Of a stretch of DNA of 51,220 nt, positions 1 through 14,500 are shown piece by piece. A model generated the notes under the pieces. That model was not told the DNA's origin and did no database searches. It saw only the letters and a program-made list of their open reading frames with translations. Location: NCBI RefSeq assembly GCF_000003605.2, contig NW_003123908.1, positions 177,949-229,168 of the forward strand, read 5' to 3'. Source of the DNA: Saccoglossus kowalevskii. Lineage: Eukaryota > Hemichordata > Enteropneusta > Harrimaniidae. Both the position numbers and the translations under genes were made by a program. Position 1 is the stretch's first letter, and every line of letters starts with the position of its first letter.

Positions 1-3000
1 ACCAGACTCGTGAAAATAAAATAGTGTTCTTCTGCGAACTAATATAGACGATTTTTCCAATCTTCTGGTACCACTCGATTTTATTATTTGAACTTGGCGG
101 CAAGTAACCTTTAGTTTCCCAGTCTATTGTGTCCATTCATAGTCTTAACAATAGGGTGTAAATTGCCATGCGAGCCTACCGCACTTGACCGCGGTAAACC
201 GGGGTCATGGAATCTATGCATAAATTTGCATAAAATGCGGTCGACCGGCGAGCACCCACCACCACCGCGGTAATGACCGTGGTAAACCGCGAGTTTGATT
301 TCCTACTCTTCCCTCACTAATGAATTGCCAGCCGCTAGGTTTTCAAATTTCTAGTTAGATAACCTTTGCTTACAAAATGTAGTGTAGAACTACCATAGAT
401 AGAGTAAAAAAAAATCACTTTCTCTTTATCTCTGCCTATATTGACATAATTGTACTATTACTTTGCACATTGTGAAAAAATATTTTTGAATATTAGTCTA
501 TGAAGTTCAAAGAGTTCAATTTATACACTGCCCCCTAGTGGCAGACATTTGCTATAATCTGTGATGACTCATTCACTTTCTTAGTGAATGCTGGTCAAAC
601 ACAGAAAAAACAGTATTTGCAGTAACTGTAGTCTGAAGCATGACTGTACATGTACATGTATGGCTTGCCACTCGTCTCTTTCTCACTTTATCTTTTTCAA
701 AAAAAACACACTATTATACTGCTCTTCAGGTTGTTTGCTGCCATTAAACCTTATCACCAGACTTTTACCATACGGCTTTATTTTATCCTGTTTTTTTACA
801 AAATCTAGATAAAATGTTATGTTCATCGAACTACTTTTTATGCAAAAAAAAAAATGTTTTTTTTTCCCTTTTTTTATAATAGGTTCAGTGCCCATATTTA
901 CTACTTAAAAGGCTAGTAAATAATATCAAATTCTAATCATAATTTGTGAGCTATGTCTATATGATGAGAAAAAAAAGTTCTGAAAATAAGCAATTTTGAC
1001 TGCTAGTTTCTTTAATCATTGAGACAGCATTAAAGGAAATCATAGCTCAAGTCGCCTTGCTCATTAAACTAGGACCATTTGCTGAGTATTACGATGACTC
1101 AGAGTGTGTGACTGACTCTGTTTTGCCTGAAGGACGTTAAAGATATTGGTAAACCATATATCATAGTAAACCCCCTCCCCAAGGCATATTCTCATTATCA
1201 TAATATATTTATATGCCAGTAGGCCGTCCTTGCGATACTGAAGGTGACATTATGAATACAATTGTTGCACGTGGGGAATGCAATGTTAGTAAAGAATTAT
1301 TGTTTCAAAATATACATGGATGCTCGTTAAACATGTCCAGTTTACTTTATTTTACGAGTCTCTTGTAACAGAAATTGTTGTTTTCTGTTTAAGGAAATAT
1401 TCTTTATTTGAGGGCACCATATGACTTGAATAAAATTGGAAAAAGTACCTTTAATAAATATGTTTACCTAACTGCTTTAAATCATAAACTGAAATTGTGC
1501 ATGTATGATATAATTTATTTTCATAAATAATATTATGTTCCTGTTCTTACTTCCTAACCCAAAATAAATAAAAAACGGGATAGGTTCATGTGAGGATAAG
1601 GGAAAAATACAGGATAAGGGTAAGGAATAATTTGGATTGTACATGTATCGTTGTAGAGGTGGATGTTGATCACCCATAGCACTGCATTCTGTACATACAT
1701 GTAATGTATGGAGTCAATTTTACTACACTCAGTCATACTTACCCTACCAGCATTCAATATTTTGAATATCCAATAAACTCAATGGGCTAACTTTCTGAGT
1801 TTGACCCTAGTAAAGAGATTAATTTGCGATATCCAATGTGTTAGGGATTAATAAATTCAAAGCGGAGGAGTCATCACCTAGAGTCTCGATCAACGATAAC
1901 AACGCACATATTTTTGCGAGGGAAATCGTTGAGATGCAGTTTTTATGACCACTTTTTTTCTGTACCATCTAAAATGTTTCCGCTGTTAATGTATTAAGGT
2001 TAATAACTTATAATAAATGGTATATTACAGAGAGAAATATATTTCCTGTGCTATACTGTGTATGCAGAGTATTAAAAGCTTTCAATAAATCTACTGAACA
2101 CGCACTAGAGTATTGCAGTTTACTCCTAGCATATATACAAGGCTGAATCTGATTCGTCGAAAATACCTGTCAACAAATAAGCTGCTCTCTGATTGGTCTG
2201 ACTGTTACATGTAGGTGTTAGTTTTAGATAGCCAATCAGGTACAATCTTGTATTAGCTTTGCATTGGCTCAACTATTGAACACTGAACTTCCAAACTCCA
2301 TGTACATACATGCAGAATCTAAAAAAATTTTGAAAAAAAAAATGTAGTTTCCAATTCTTATTTGTTTCAGAATGTGTTTAAAAGATATTCAGATTTGTTT
2401 CAATTAAAAGGATTTGATTCTTCCCTCAAAAATATTATTTTTTGCATACTGTCCAGAATTCTGTTTTTTAACATAAAATATAATGAATATCAACCCAATT
2501 TTTTTCTGCTGAGATGCATCATTTTGTCTTGTGTTCTATAAAATTTTTCAATAATTTTGGATTAAATGAATATAATTTCCTATTTGCTGAAAGTCTTCAT
2601 AAGATTCTTTATAAAAATGTGAAGAAAAAATATGACAACAGATAAAAGTTGACTTGGTTTTCCCAAAGTGTTGATAAATAAGCATGGGCACCGAGCGAAT
2701 TTTTTATTTGCATCAAAAAACTGTAGTTTTATTCCTTCTAAATTACTTTATGCCAAAGGCGATCAAGGCCGATTTTTAGAATTTAGTAAGTTATTTTTTG
2801 AATCTTGTTAGGGGAGAGTAGGAAATTAAAAAGACGGTTTAATATTTTCTTTTTTCCCTCGTAACCTACTTCCACCTATATTAACCTAATGCACTTTTAT
2901 AAAACAAAATGGTAGTTACACTTTGTGTTTTGCATAATGTCACGGTGCGCTAATCAAAGTACCATACCTGGTATCTTCGTTAATTTTACTCGGAAACCAA

Positions 3001-5398
3001 TAAACCTTTATATATTTGATGTGAATTGATCGTGGCTAATGACTAAATTGAACGGAAGTCGCTGTGACTCGTCGATATAATGCCGGGGAAATTTTCACTG
3101 CTACAAAATTTTGTGATTTTCTCCGACCCTGACGATCAATTTTCCTCAAATTATGCACATTTGTTAATGGAGAATATAAGAATAACACCCTGTACTGTTC
3201 ATAATGTATCCATTATCGTAAACAGACTTGCGTCAGTGGTTAGAATCAAGTGATATTGTAACAAAGATCGATCATACAATAATTACAGGTTTGGGATTAT
3301 CCTGTTGCAATTGGAGATTCAGTTCCAATAGACCCCCAATAATAAAACCAACCATAGTTGGATTGCTTGATTTTGCTGAAACCGTACATGTATATTTAGG
3401 TCCACTGTCGACTTCATATTACTGATTTTCTGATTTGTTCATTTCATGTTGATATCTTGTCTCTTGATACCTTCAATACTCTAATTTTACTGAACATTTT
3501 TGTCATTTTTGGTAAAAAAATTCTATTTTTGACTTCTTTAACACAAATTGCTTTGATATTTTATATGAAGACACCTTGGGTGGACTTCTAACAGATTTTT
3601 TCTTTTCGTGACAATATGTTTCATTTTAGTGAATAACTTTTAACTCACTACAATCTTTACAACAGAGCTATATCAGCCATCAGCGTGTTTATATTCTTCG
3701 ATCACATGACAGGAAATGACATCAGACGTTTTAAATCCACCTTGTTTCTTCTTTTTGTCGTCTTTCTGAATTAATTTTCAATTTTTTACATTTTTGAAAT
3801 TGCCTCCATTGACATTTAATGTTACTACCAAAAGCCACTATAGTAATTGAACCTCTGACTCTAAAAATACAATTTTAATTTTTCTTTAAAACATCTGTCT
3901 TCTCAAAAAATAATGGCCCAATTAATGATCTATTTCAATATGTATTTAATAAATGCAATATTCTCATTAAATTTTATTCTCTTACTGAATAGGATTCTTA
4001 AGATTCCTCTTTTTCAGGATGTAATATTTCAAGCTAGTGCATTTATTTCCAAGAAATTATCAATTCATGAGCTTTTTCTTCTATCTTTTTAGAATGCTTT
4101 TATATTATATTCCATATTTGCATGTGATATCTCAAAATATATATAGACAAGGACCATTAGTGGTAAGCAATTGACAAAAATTAACCTATGCCACAGGGAA
4201 TTGTAATGTCCAATTCATCATCTTCACTGTAATTGAGAGATAAAATTTAGGTAGATCAGCATCACTTCGTTTCCGTGGTAATGGCAATTACGCGAGTAAT
4301 ATGTTCTCTGGTTGCTTAAGGTTGCTTAATATTTTGTCTTTTATGTGTGTACTGAAAAATAACATTACGAAATAGTATGTGAAAAATTATAAAATTTCAA
4401 AGCAATGTCAAATACACTTTACACTTCTATGAAATTTGAGCATACTGAACAGTGATTTTGGTGCTATTTTTTTTACTACGACTTAAACAAGGAATTAGGA
4501 TTTAGATTATTTTGGAAATGCTGTTTGTACTTGTAGTTGAAACTCCCCTCCAAAAACCAATTCTACCACCCCTGCCTTTGATAATGGAATTTCCTCAAGG
4601 TATACTTTCAAAAATCAAGTCTTAGAAATCTGGAAATACATTTTGTAGTTTGTAGCTCGTCTGAATGGAAACTTAATTCCTGTATGTTTGAAAAAGAAAA
4701 AAATGATTGAATACGGAAACCTGGTGATAGAGCAAGGATGAAATCGGAGGCCACATATCAAAATGGAAACGATGTCTTTTGTGTTTACTGGGAATTCATT
4801 TCCTCTTTGATATTCTTGTGCTTTCAATCTATCCATGTGGAGAGAACTGCATCATGGGATAGCTAAAGCATCAAAGGGCAGGCGTTGAAGTGCTCATTTG
4901 ATTAGCATTAAAACCTGATGTGGTTTACAGTAGCATAAGAGATCGTGATTGGTTAGTGCGTTGAATGTCGGAATCATCGTGCAAGTATAGTGATTCACTT
5001 GTTAGTGTGTGATTTATTCATTAATTCAATATGACTCATGGTTGCTGTCAGTTGACCACTCACCGATCATTAACGAGTTGCTGTTTCACCTTCTGATGAC
5101 TGAGATCGAGCCGTTGATTCTTGATGAGATTGTAATATTTCGGATTTGAGCACCAACTTTTACTGCCTTGTTCCATATGGCGTAATTGCTTATCTGTTTC
5201 CAGCTGGATTGCTGCTAATATCTCATCTTATCATTTTTTGGATTCTAATAAGACCAAAATTTGTTTAAAAATCGATGAAAATGTCTTCTACGTTAATTGC
5301 TTTGTAATTCTCCGACACTTTGTGGCTGTCTTCAAGTGTGTTTCTTCATTCAAGTTACGAGTATATTGTAGATGCCAGTAACGCTACCTGTTTTCATA
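1..5398. other. Upstream region of BMPR2
   Basis: AT-rich, no coding exon recognised on either strand. Near the left end, 178-296 is GC-rich with three copies of ACCGCGGTAA or ACCGTGGTAA. BMPR2's promoter should lie in the part close to 5399, but no CpG-rich block or TATA element stands out. Confidence 0.6.
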
Positions 5399-5513
5399 AT
5401 GCATTCTACTTCCTCAAAACCTGTGCTTCCAAGTCGTTTTTATCTCCTGGTTGTGTTCTGGACAGTGGTTCTGATGATTCTTATGGTGATGGTGTTTTCT
5501 CTTCAACATCGCG
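5399..5513 (+). CDS. BMPR2: BMPR2 exon 1: signal peptide
   Basis: Codes for 38 residues plus one base. A short polar start with a basic residue (LPSR) is followed by a strongly hydrophobic run ([20 protein letters not shown]) and then SLQHR, as expected for a signal peptide. The donor is CG|GTAGGT and leaves one base (phase 1), exactly what the acceptor at 12836 needs; the join makes a glycine codon. I chose the ATG at 5399 because it has A at -3; the in-frame ATG at 5372 has a weaker context and would add nine residues. There is no homology proof, since signal peptides are not conserved, so this exon rests on its position, hydrophobicity and phase. Confidence 0.72.
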
Positions 5514-8500
5514 GTAGGTCTTTATTTTGTATCCTGTATGTGGGTAAAAGTATTATAAGTATCTTCCCACTCAAATTGTTACTATTAAACAGTTATTCTG
5601 TATTTCCGATTGTAGAAGAGTTTAAAAAAAAAAGAGATTATTGTAAATTGTAGAATTTCATGATTTAAGCATGTTCCTATTGTATTGTATCGAATCGTAT
5701 TCTATTCTATTCTATTCTATTCTAAAATGTTATTTATCCTAGTTAGCCTCCCTTAGCCAAATGTAATTTCCAAAACACCTTACAATTAAAGAAATGACAA
5801 ACTATAAAATAATTACATATGCATTAAAAAAATTAAGTCAAAATGAATTGATGTTTATTATTGTTAGGAAGATAAATGTGCAGGGAATCTCTCTGTGTCT
5901 GAATGTTATGTTCTTGTTGGAGACATTCATAAAGGCCTAGTAAATGTATTATACCGGTAATAATAATTGTTATTAATTTGCACATTCTTGTAACGTAGTT
6001 GGGAGAACTTCCTTGGGAGGCATGGAATTACTTTACTATTAAAATACCTAAATAATATACTGTAAAGGGGTTAATTATTCACTGGGTTTTAATATCGCTT
6101 ATTTCGCTGGCTGGAAAATGCGCTAAATTAAAACTGTGAATTTAAAACCCACTGAATATGCCTGAAATGGTAAATCAGCGAAATTTAAACCCAGTGAAAA
6201 TTAGTCTTTTTACAGTATTACAAAAGAAATTTGCATTAGTCGTTGAAATTTTCAAAACATTTCCACTTGAGATAATTGTATTCTGATATGATTAGTAATT
6301 GTTCATAGTTGGTTGAGATACAGCATAGAGAAGACACAACAAATCATCTCTGTAGATGGCAAAGCAAGCAGATGAACAACTTTGATGCCTTGTAGTTGTT
6401 TACATGTTTGAATTGCTTGAGTGGTTTTAGAAGATATACAGTTACAATAATTGTACTTTCAAAGTCTGTCATTCTTATAATTATTCAATCTTTATAATTT
6501 TTCAACATTTTGTATATTTTTCTTTAATTGTTTGATTTATTTTTTACTAAATTAAGATAATTTCTCATTTGTTATACATGTGTGTGTGTGTCTTGATTTG
6601 AAAATTGTAATTATTCTGTCTTGATTTAAAAATTATTATTATTCTGTCTTGATTTGAAAATTGTAATTATTCTGTCTTGATTTGAAAATTATTATTATTC
6701 TGTCTTGATTTGAAAATTGTAATTATTCTGTCATGATTTGATAATTATTATTATTCTGTCATGATTTGATAATTATTATTCTGTCTTGATTTGATAATTA
6801 TTATTATTCTGTCTTGATTTGAAAATTGTAATTATTCTGTCTTGATTTGAAAATTATTATTATTCTGTCTTGATTTGAAAATTATTATTATTCTGTCTTG
6901 ATTTGAAAATTATTATTATTCTGTCTTGATTTGAAAATTATTATTATTCTGTCTTGATTTGAAAATTATTATTCTGTCTTGATTTGATATTTGTTATTAT
7001 TTTGTCTTGATTTGAAAATTATTATTCTGTCTTGATTTGAACATTGTTATTATTCTGCCTTGATTTCAAAATTGTTATTATACCAGGGCCTGAAGTTAGG
7101 AGTTGAAGGTACCAATATTCCAAAATTGAAAAAAAAGGCCTTTAATACCTCATGAACATAAGACACCAAGGCAAATGCTTTTGATGTCTGTGAAGTTCAA
7201 GCCATGTTATTTTGTAGAAATTGACTTTTGTGTTTTAAGATTTATTATTGTCAGCAATGTGTTTTTACTGTGGTGACAGGAAATCTATACACACGTATTC
7301 ATTTGCAGACAAGTGGTGAGTGGATGTTATTGACACCATGTTCTTGTGTTTCCGAGTTGAGGCTCTCCACTGATTGAACTTCCATTGCCGCGGAGTTTCG
7401 CCCACACGCATATCCATTTAAATACGCTTTTAGCCTTTAAACAGTGGCTTAAGTTGCACATGTAGATGTATCTATCCCAGCATGCACCTGTGCTCTAAGT
7501 TTTGTCATAATACTCAGTTAATTAATTTTTGTATTTATTGAATTCAGTATAGCTGTGTGTGAGTTATTGATGTCAGAAATCTACTCGTCTGTACAACTAA
7601 AAAACACAAATAAGATGAGTACAATGCTCTGAAGTAGGCTGATGCATCATGGGAATCCCTATGGCATTTCACATTCAGGATTTACACCATTGCCTTTGAA
7701 TCATCAAACTGCTCTCAAAACTTGCTTCCAAACACATCTATAGAAATGCTTGTCAATTCTTGGCTATTCTTTCATTGAAAACTTGTCAACTTTAATACGG
7801 TTGAATCATCAATTCTCATGCATTATGCTACTTATTTTATTATTAACTTTTTGTTTTTTATTTAGTTTTGTTCTAATTTTTGTTACTTTTGTGCCCAAGA
7901 TGAAGTTAAAATTATTGATAATTATAAATGAATAATATTGTATTATATCACAACATTTTGTTGATACTGTACACTACACAGCTACACAGCTTTATCTTAA
8001 AGAATAACCCTCCCTCAATCCCTCCCTCCCTCATGTCCATTGTTATGAGCGTTTTCCAAAGAATAACCCTCCCTCAATCCTTTCCTCCCTCATGTCCATT
8101 GTTAGCGTTTTCCAAAGAATAACCCTCCCTCAATCCCTTCCTCCCTCATGTCCATTGTTATGAGCGTTTTCCAAAGAATAACCCTCCCTCAATCCTTTCC
8201 TCCCTCATGTCCATTGTTAGTGTTTTCCAAAGAATAACCCTCCCTCAATCCCTTCCTCCCTCATGTCCATTGTTATGAGCGTTTTCCAAATTGAGGATTT
8301 GTATCACATTGAATCATGAAAATATTACTTATTTTGACCCTAGAAACACCTCTGTATTTTATGTAGTTGCCTGCACTATCATACTGATGAAGAAAATACA
8401 GTATTTTGCTTTGAATGCAAGTCAGTAAGTTATAAAGCAGCTGCTACCTATAGATTACAGACAGCATTCTGGCATAATAAATGATTGGATTCTGGTCTGT

Positions 8501-11500
8501 ACGTGTACATATCTAAAAGTTTCCCATGTGTGTATTTATGAATTCAGTACAATGGCCTCAGGCCTATTGTACAATGAATCAAAAATAGAAAAAAATAGAT
8601 AAAAGGGATTCCTTTTAATAATTGTTGAATCTACTAGTCACAACTGGTTAAGTAGATTTTCTCTATGTTTAGAAGCATAGAATATAAATTTTGATAAATA
8701 GTACAGATAAATTGTCAAACTGCATTAACTAAGACATTCAGTCTGATCTGACTGATGAAATATAGGTAAATATTTTTTTCTAAGAATTTCATAACGTGGG
8801 CATACAAGGCAAAAATGGTATTTATCCTCAACACACCCTGAATTACATAATTTACAGATTCTCATATTCCTCTGTATGTTTAATTTACGATCAGATTCAA
8901 CCCGAAGGTTGTGGGATGATGTTCTAAGCTGGCATAGCACAGAACGTAACTTGCTATCTTTAATTATGTATGTATTTACCAGTAAGTGATTCACAATATT
9001 TTTGTCAAAAAAAACACTCATCATCATCATCAGCAGCAGCAGTAATGAAGTCACTTCATAAACTCTGGTAAATACAAGATCAATTTGTAGGGTTCCATGT
9101 TGTGGAAAGTGACCTACATTTTGCCGGACAGTATTAATAATTTACATACTTGATTAGGATTCTGTCATGTGACCTGGTTAACTTCCATGCAGATAAAATA
9201 CAAGCTGTTGATACTTTAATACAGTGAGTCTCAGAAGTATTAGGAAAAGAAAATTGGGTTGTTGAGTGACATTTTATTTCCAAACTGATATTCACACATC
9301 AGACATTTATGCAGGTAATCTGTCAGTAGGGAACAGGAAGTTATTATGTATTGATATTAGAACACTAATTTGGTCAATTTAAAGTAATTTTGATGAATTT
9401 CTACATTATATGAAAAGTCCACAACATAACAATTGTTTTATTTGTTCATGATTTTACAGTGATGTAAGTTAATCAACAAACTCTGCTTGTCATCAAATCT
9501 AAAATAACCTGACTGTATTCAAATCCAATAGCAATTCGCTATGTGCCAAATTGACATAAAATTTGTGAAGAGATCTGAAGGAATTTCTTGTAGTTTTAAT
9601 AACTGCAGCACTATTTGCATTATTGCATCCCATGATGCATCTCTGTATGTGAACATTAGATTACTTTAATACTTAAAATGACAACAAAATGTTTCAGTAG
9701 TGATGTCATTGTTTTCTCTGACTCAATTTTAAGTTTGTTTTGAAGATTTGTTTTAATTGGTTTCAGTGAATAAGTATAAACAAAAATACCAGTATGTGTG
9801 ACATATAAGTTTAATAATACAGTAACAATAAAATAAATATTCAATACTTGCAGGCTGGCTGCTATTTATGTTGTGACAGAGATGAATGTAAACCTATAAA
9901 ATAGCCTGTGTTACTTTGGCCGCTTGCCAGCTTCGAATTCCAATTTGTTGATATGTCTTACTGAAAATCCCTCATGAAAAATGGTTGTTTGAATTGCCTG
10001 GCTACTGTGTGTCAGATAAATATCTATGATATATATGTAATGGAGAAGTCTACTTGTGGAGATTATACCATATTGAGGGTACATTACAGTCTCGGCATAA
10101 CTTAACTTCCAAGCTGGTTGCCTTTAAAAAAAAAAAAAAAATAATTTTAACTTTGAATAATTTCAACTTATTCTTTATAGTATTTTAATACCCATGTTAC
10201 TATAGTTACTGAGATATGCTTACCAAAGTTACATTCAAATATAAAAAACTTCAATGGTGTAAAATTTTATAAAACTGACCAGCGGGGATAATAAATACAC
10301 CAGAAATACAGGGATTGAAATAGAATTTTTTTCCCCTGCATGCACAGTGTGCATGTTGAATTTGAAATTTACCTGCACTAACTTGTTGTGAAAGGCACCA
10401 CTCTTAAAGTTTAAATAAAATTTACGGTTTATCGATTGATGATTGATTTTTTTAGTTGTCTTACAATGTTGGTTGAACTTAATTTAGGAATATAATGAAT
10501 ATAATGAGAAAATTTGTTAATTTCTACATGCACAGCGTGCACATTATATTTTGAGTTTACTTGCACTAGCTAATAATCTATGTGCATAGTGCAGTGTGCA
10601 CCAGAGTATTTCGAACCCTGAAATAGCAGCAAATGTGTCCTGTTTAAGCCTGACTGGTGATTAGTTTAACTCGTATTACTTTTATACCGTTTCTGGTGTT
10701 TTCATTATTTCCGCTGGTCAGTTTTATCAATTTTGAGACATATCCAAGGCAGATTACAATTTTGATATGTGATATTTTTAAAAGCAAGCTAAGGCCAGAC
10801 ATTTATTATCCCTTGTTTGGTGAACCCGCCAAATGAACAGGAGCCGAAAATGAAAAAAAAAAAAAATTTAATTTTAGCATAATTTCTCGCGTTCACTGAC
10901 TTGTAAGTGCAAAAAATTGCTAAAAAAACTTATTTTTATCTTCATTTTTTTTTCACTTATAGTTGTGCATCTTATCCAATTAAATTTAATCTCACAATTG
11001 GTATGGTAATTATTTCTCTCATCCAATCACATTCAATCTTTCACTTACATTCGTACATCTTATCCAATTAAATTTGATTTCACAATTGGAATGGTAAATT
11101 GTTCCTCTCTTTCACTCATAGTTGTACTGTACGTCCAATCACATTTGATTTTTCACCTATTACTGTACACTGTAGTTGTTCATCCCACCAAATCACATTA
11201 GATCTTTCAATTGAAGCAGATGAACCCTACTTTCATTGCATCACATCACTTTGCGTTCATTATGGGCCCCTCTACGCGCAACATAGTCACGTCATGTAAA
11301 ATACGCTGTAGTGACCATACCATAGCGATTCTTTATAACCAGTGCTATTACTTGAATGAAATTTAGATATTTTCAAGTTTTTCTTCTCATGTGAACTGCA
11401 TGTACATTTTGCATTTTATTTTTGTTAAATTTATTTGTTTTTCTTGCTGTAGTAAAACATGCGTAATGAATAAAAAACAAACACCCATCTTTAAAATAAT

Positions 11501-14500
11501 ATTAGCCTAGCCCACTATTGTAGTACTAAGAATACGCGTAAATCTAGTAGATTATAGGTAATCATGGTCTCAGCTGTCACTGTATATATATAAATATTTA
11601 GCAAAGTGTCGCCTCTATGTCTGTCGCTGTGCAACAAAGCATGTGTGTTTGCGAGTAATCAAATTTTTTCGCAGTCACTACTGGGAGTCTGGAACAGATG
11701 TCGTTGATCGTAAAGGTCAACTTGTGACCGTATTCATGACACTTCAGCCCGTTTAACTCAAAATGAATTATTGCAATTTGCACTGAATTTTAAAATGTAT
11801 ATGTAAACATTATAATAATGTAACAGTATTTAAACGTTTCACAAAATGGTGTTTTTTTTTAAATTTAAATGATCTTTTTTGTGATTATCATTTATATACT
11901 AATTGTTGTTTGTAGTGGTTTTAGATTCCATTAATCATGAAATACTGAGTGACACATGCACATTTCTAGTACTAACGTATTTATTCACCGTCGTTACGCA
12001 GTGTTTTGTTTGATATATCGGTCCCTGATTGTATGAAATTCTAGCATGTGTTGCATGACAACTTTGCGTTCCTTCTTTTTGTGCCCTGTGGTTATTGCAT
12101 GGCTCACAATAGTGTTGTATTCTGGTAATCTTGCCTGTTTCTGTTTCCGCAATAGTGTGGTCTCTAAGCAGATATGACGCGCCGTTGACGCACAAAGATG
12201 TGCTGTGACGCAACTACATGTAGTTGTGCTAATTCACTGGCGTGTTATTGACGCAACTGAAAATCACACTTTGATAGGGAATGAGTGATCTTGAAAAACC
12301 TCTTGCTATTAATAATACTGTAAAAGGGTTAATTATTCACTGGGTTTTAATTTTGCTTATTTCGCTGACTGGAAAATGCGCTATTAATAAAATTAAAACA
12401 TTATCTAAATGGTAAATCAGCGAAATTTAAACCCAGTGAAAATTAGTCATTTTACAGTAATACATGTGAGTGATTTGGTACATTTTGTAAAATGAATTTC
12501 ACTTTTTGTAAACAGAGCAAGTGTGAAAACGAGAAAATCAGAGGTTACAATATTTTTCACCCATACAGTCGCATGCAATTTTTTTTTCCTTCCCAGCAGT
12601 CAACAAGTTTACCCAACTAGATTGTGGGGGAATCCATTTTAACCCCGGATTCTTAAAACATTAGTCCTGTTAAAGTGGGCACATTATTCTGCAATCAAAC
12701 TTTTCACTGAATGTATATATTTCATGATTTCCATACCCTAGCGTAGTATGCAGGTTTATATCATGATGTCAATTGATCAGATTTACTTGCTGTTATTAAT
12801 TTATTAATTTATTTATAATTTTCTGGATATTTCAGGTGCAGTATCTGGGGAACCAATCACATGTGCTTATTACAGAAATGAAAACGACGATAGTACGCTT
12901 GAAATTCATGCAGATTTTGGTATTCTAGACATGGTGACCAATACTACGATAACATGCACTGAAACGGAAGACCCACCATATTGCTTTACTGCCTGGAAAG
13001 AACACTCTCAGGAAAACAAAAATATCATTCTTCAAGGTGAGTGATTGGATAGCTTTAGTCACATGATGTTGAAATTGATTCGAGTTGTACTTTGATTTGT
13101 CGGGGCTTGGTTATTGAGTCATTATTAATCTTACTGACTTAGAGACTTGGTTATTTGGTCATTGGCCATTGTGCCAATTTCGAGACTTTGTTACTTTATC
13201 ATAAGTCGTTGTGTAGACTTAGATACAGTCTCTTGTTTTTTCAATAAAATAAATATTATGCGAGGGTATAGAATGGTAATAGCTGGGTTACAGCGAAACA
13301 AACTAGAGACTTATGTTCCATGCAAAGGTTTCCTTGCTACTAATATTAATGAGCACTTCAATGACATCACAGGATTTGATTGGCAGATCATGCATACATA
13401 CAAGTTTACATTTATTCAAGATGGCCTTGAATGGCAAAACAAACCTCTGTGCCACTGATGTAGACAGCCTTCAGATTGTATCATTTTCTGTACTTGCTCT
13501 TTCATGAGTCACTAGTAGAAAAATAACTATGGTCCTTGGATGTACATTAAAAGTTTGTAGAGCAAGCAGAAAAGGTGCACTGGTAGCATATTGGTTGTTG
13601 CATCAGACTCATATGATTGACAGACCCAAGTTCAAATCCTACCATAGGCTGAACATCAAAAGGGTCGACCCCTACCCTGGGTGAGAGTGCCACAGACTCA
13701 ATGGGAAGGCCAATTCCACTGGCCGAGATTCATTCACTAACGAATGCGACTTTGGGGGAACCTTGGTTAAGGTCCACAGGTGCTTGTGTTCGACCAAGCC
13801 TTGTTGACGCCAGGATAGCGCATTAAATTGTCATCATTTGATAGAGAGATGGCCGCACAGTCCTGTCATGCCATCATAAAAATTTCTCAAAAAATATCAA
13901 GAAATGCAAGTATGGTTTTTTACGGTTTCTATCAAGACAATGTTTGTTTATGAAAATTTAACTCCCAATTTGACCCTGGCCTTGATTGGTGGAACATTTG
14001 TTTGTTTTGTGGTTCTGGCTTTTGCCATTCCTTCACTCACATAATATTTGTTTGAATTGAAAAAACATCAAAAAATGAACAAGAGACTGTATGCAAGTCT
14101 AGTTGTTAAATTCTTGGTTATTTGGTCTTTGGCCATCTTTATACTACCTGTTGTTCTGTATTTCTTTTATTTGAAAAGAAGAACTTAACTTTAAAATTTA
14201 ATTTTAAGAACAGACATCTACAACATGCGGTATATGCAAATGGTTAATCGGGTCAGGTTGATGATTTCATTTCAGCTTAATACCTAATAGTTTTACCCTT
14301 TTATTGAACCCTATAAAACTAGACATAATTAGTGATTTATTTCTTTAGGCTGTTGTAGTTACCATGGCAACATTGGTGATTATACTTAAGTTATGATGTA
14401 ATGTCTGGTTACCATAACCCATATTTTATCTAAAGTAGTTGTTTTACAGCTTGGGCCAAACAACATAAAATTAATTCTTTTTTCCATTAGATTTGTGTGA

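Larger units (their letters stand above)
5514..12835 (+). other. BMPR2 intron 1
   Basis: 7.3 kb, GTAGGT to TTTCAG. Holds the two minisatellites, two MITE family A copies, the LINE fragment, the long-TIR element and the CCAAT-type tandem repeat. No further exon seen. Confidence 0.7.

Noticed and set aside
6591-7081. Regular short repeats that might suggest a CRISPR array
   Set aside because: Units are contiguous with no unique spacers, and the DNA is from an animal; it is a minisatellite.
13147-13458. 103-codon plus frame after BMPR2 exon 2
   Set aside because: Contains no known motif, lies within the intron and includes low-complexity stretches typical of chance frames.
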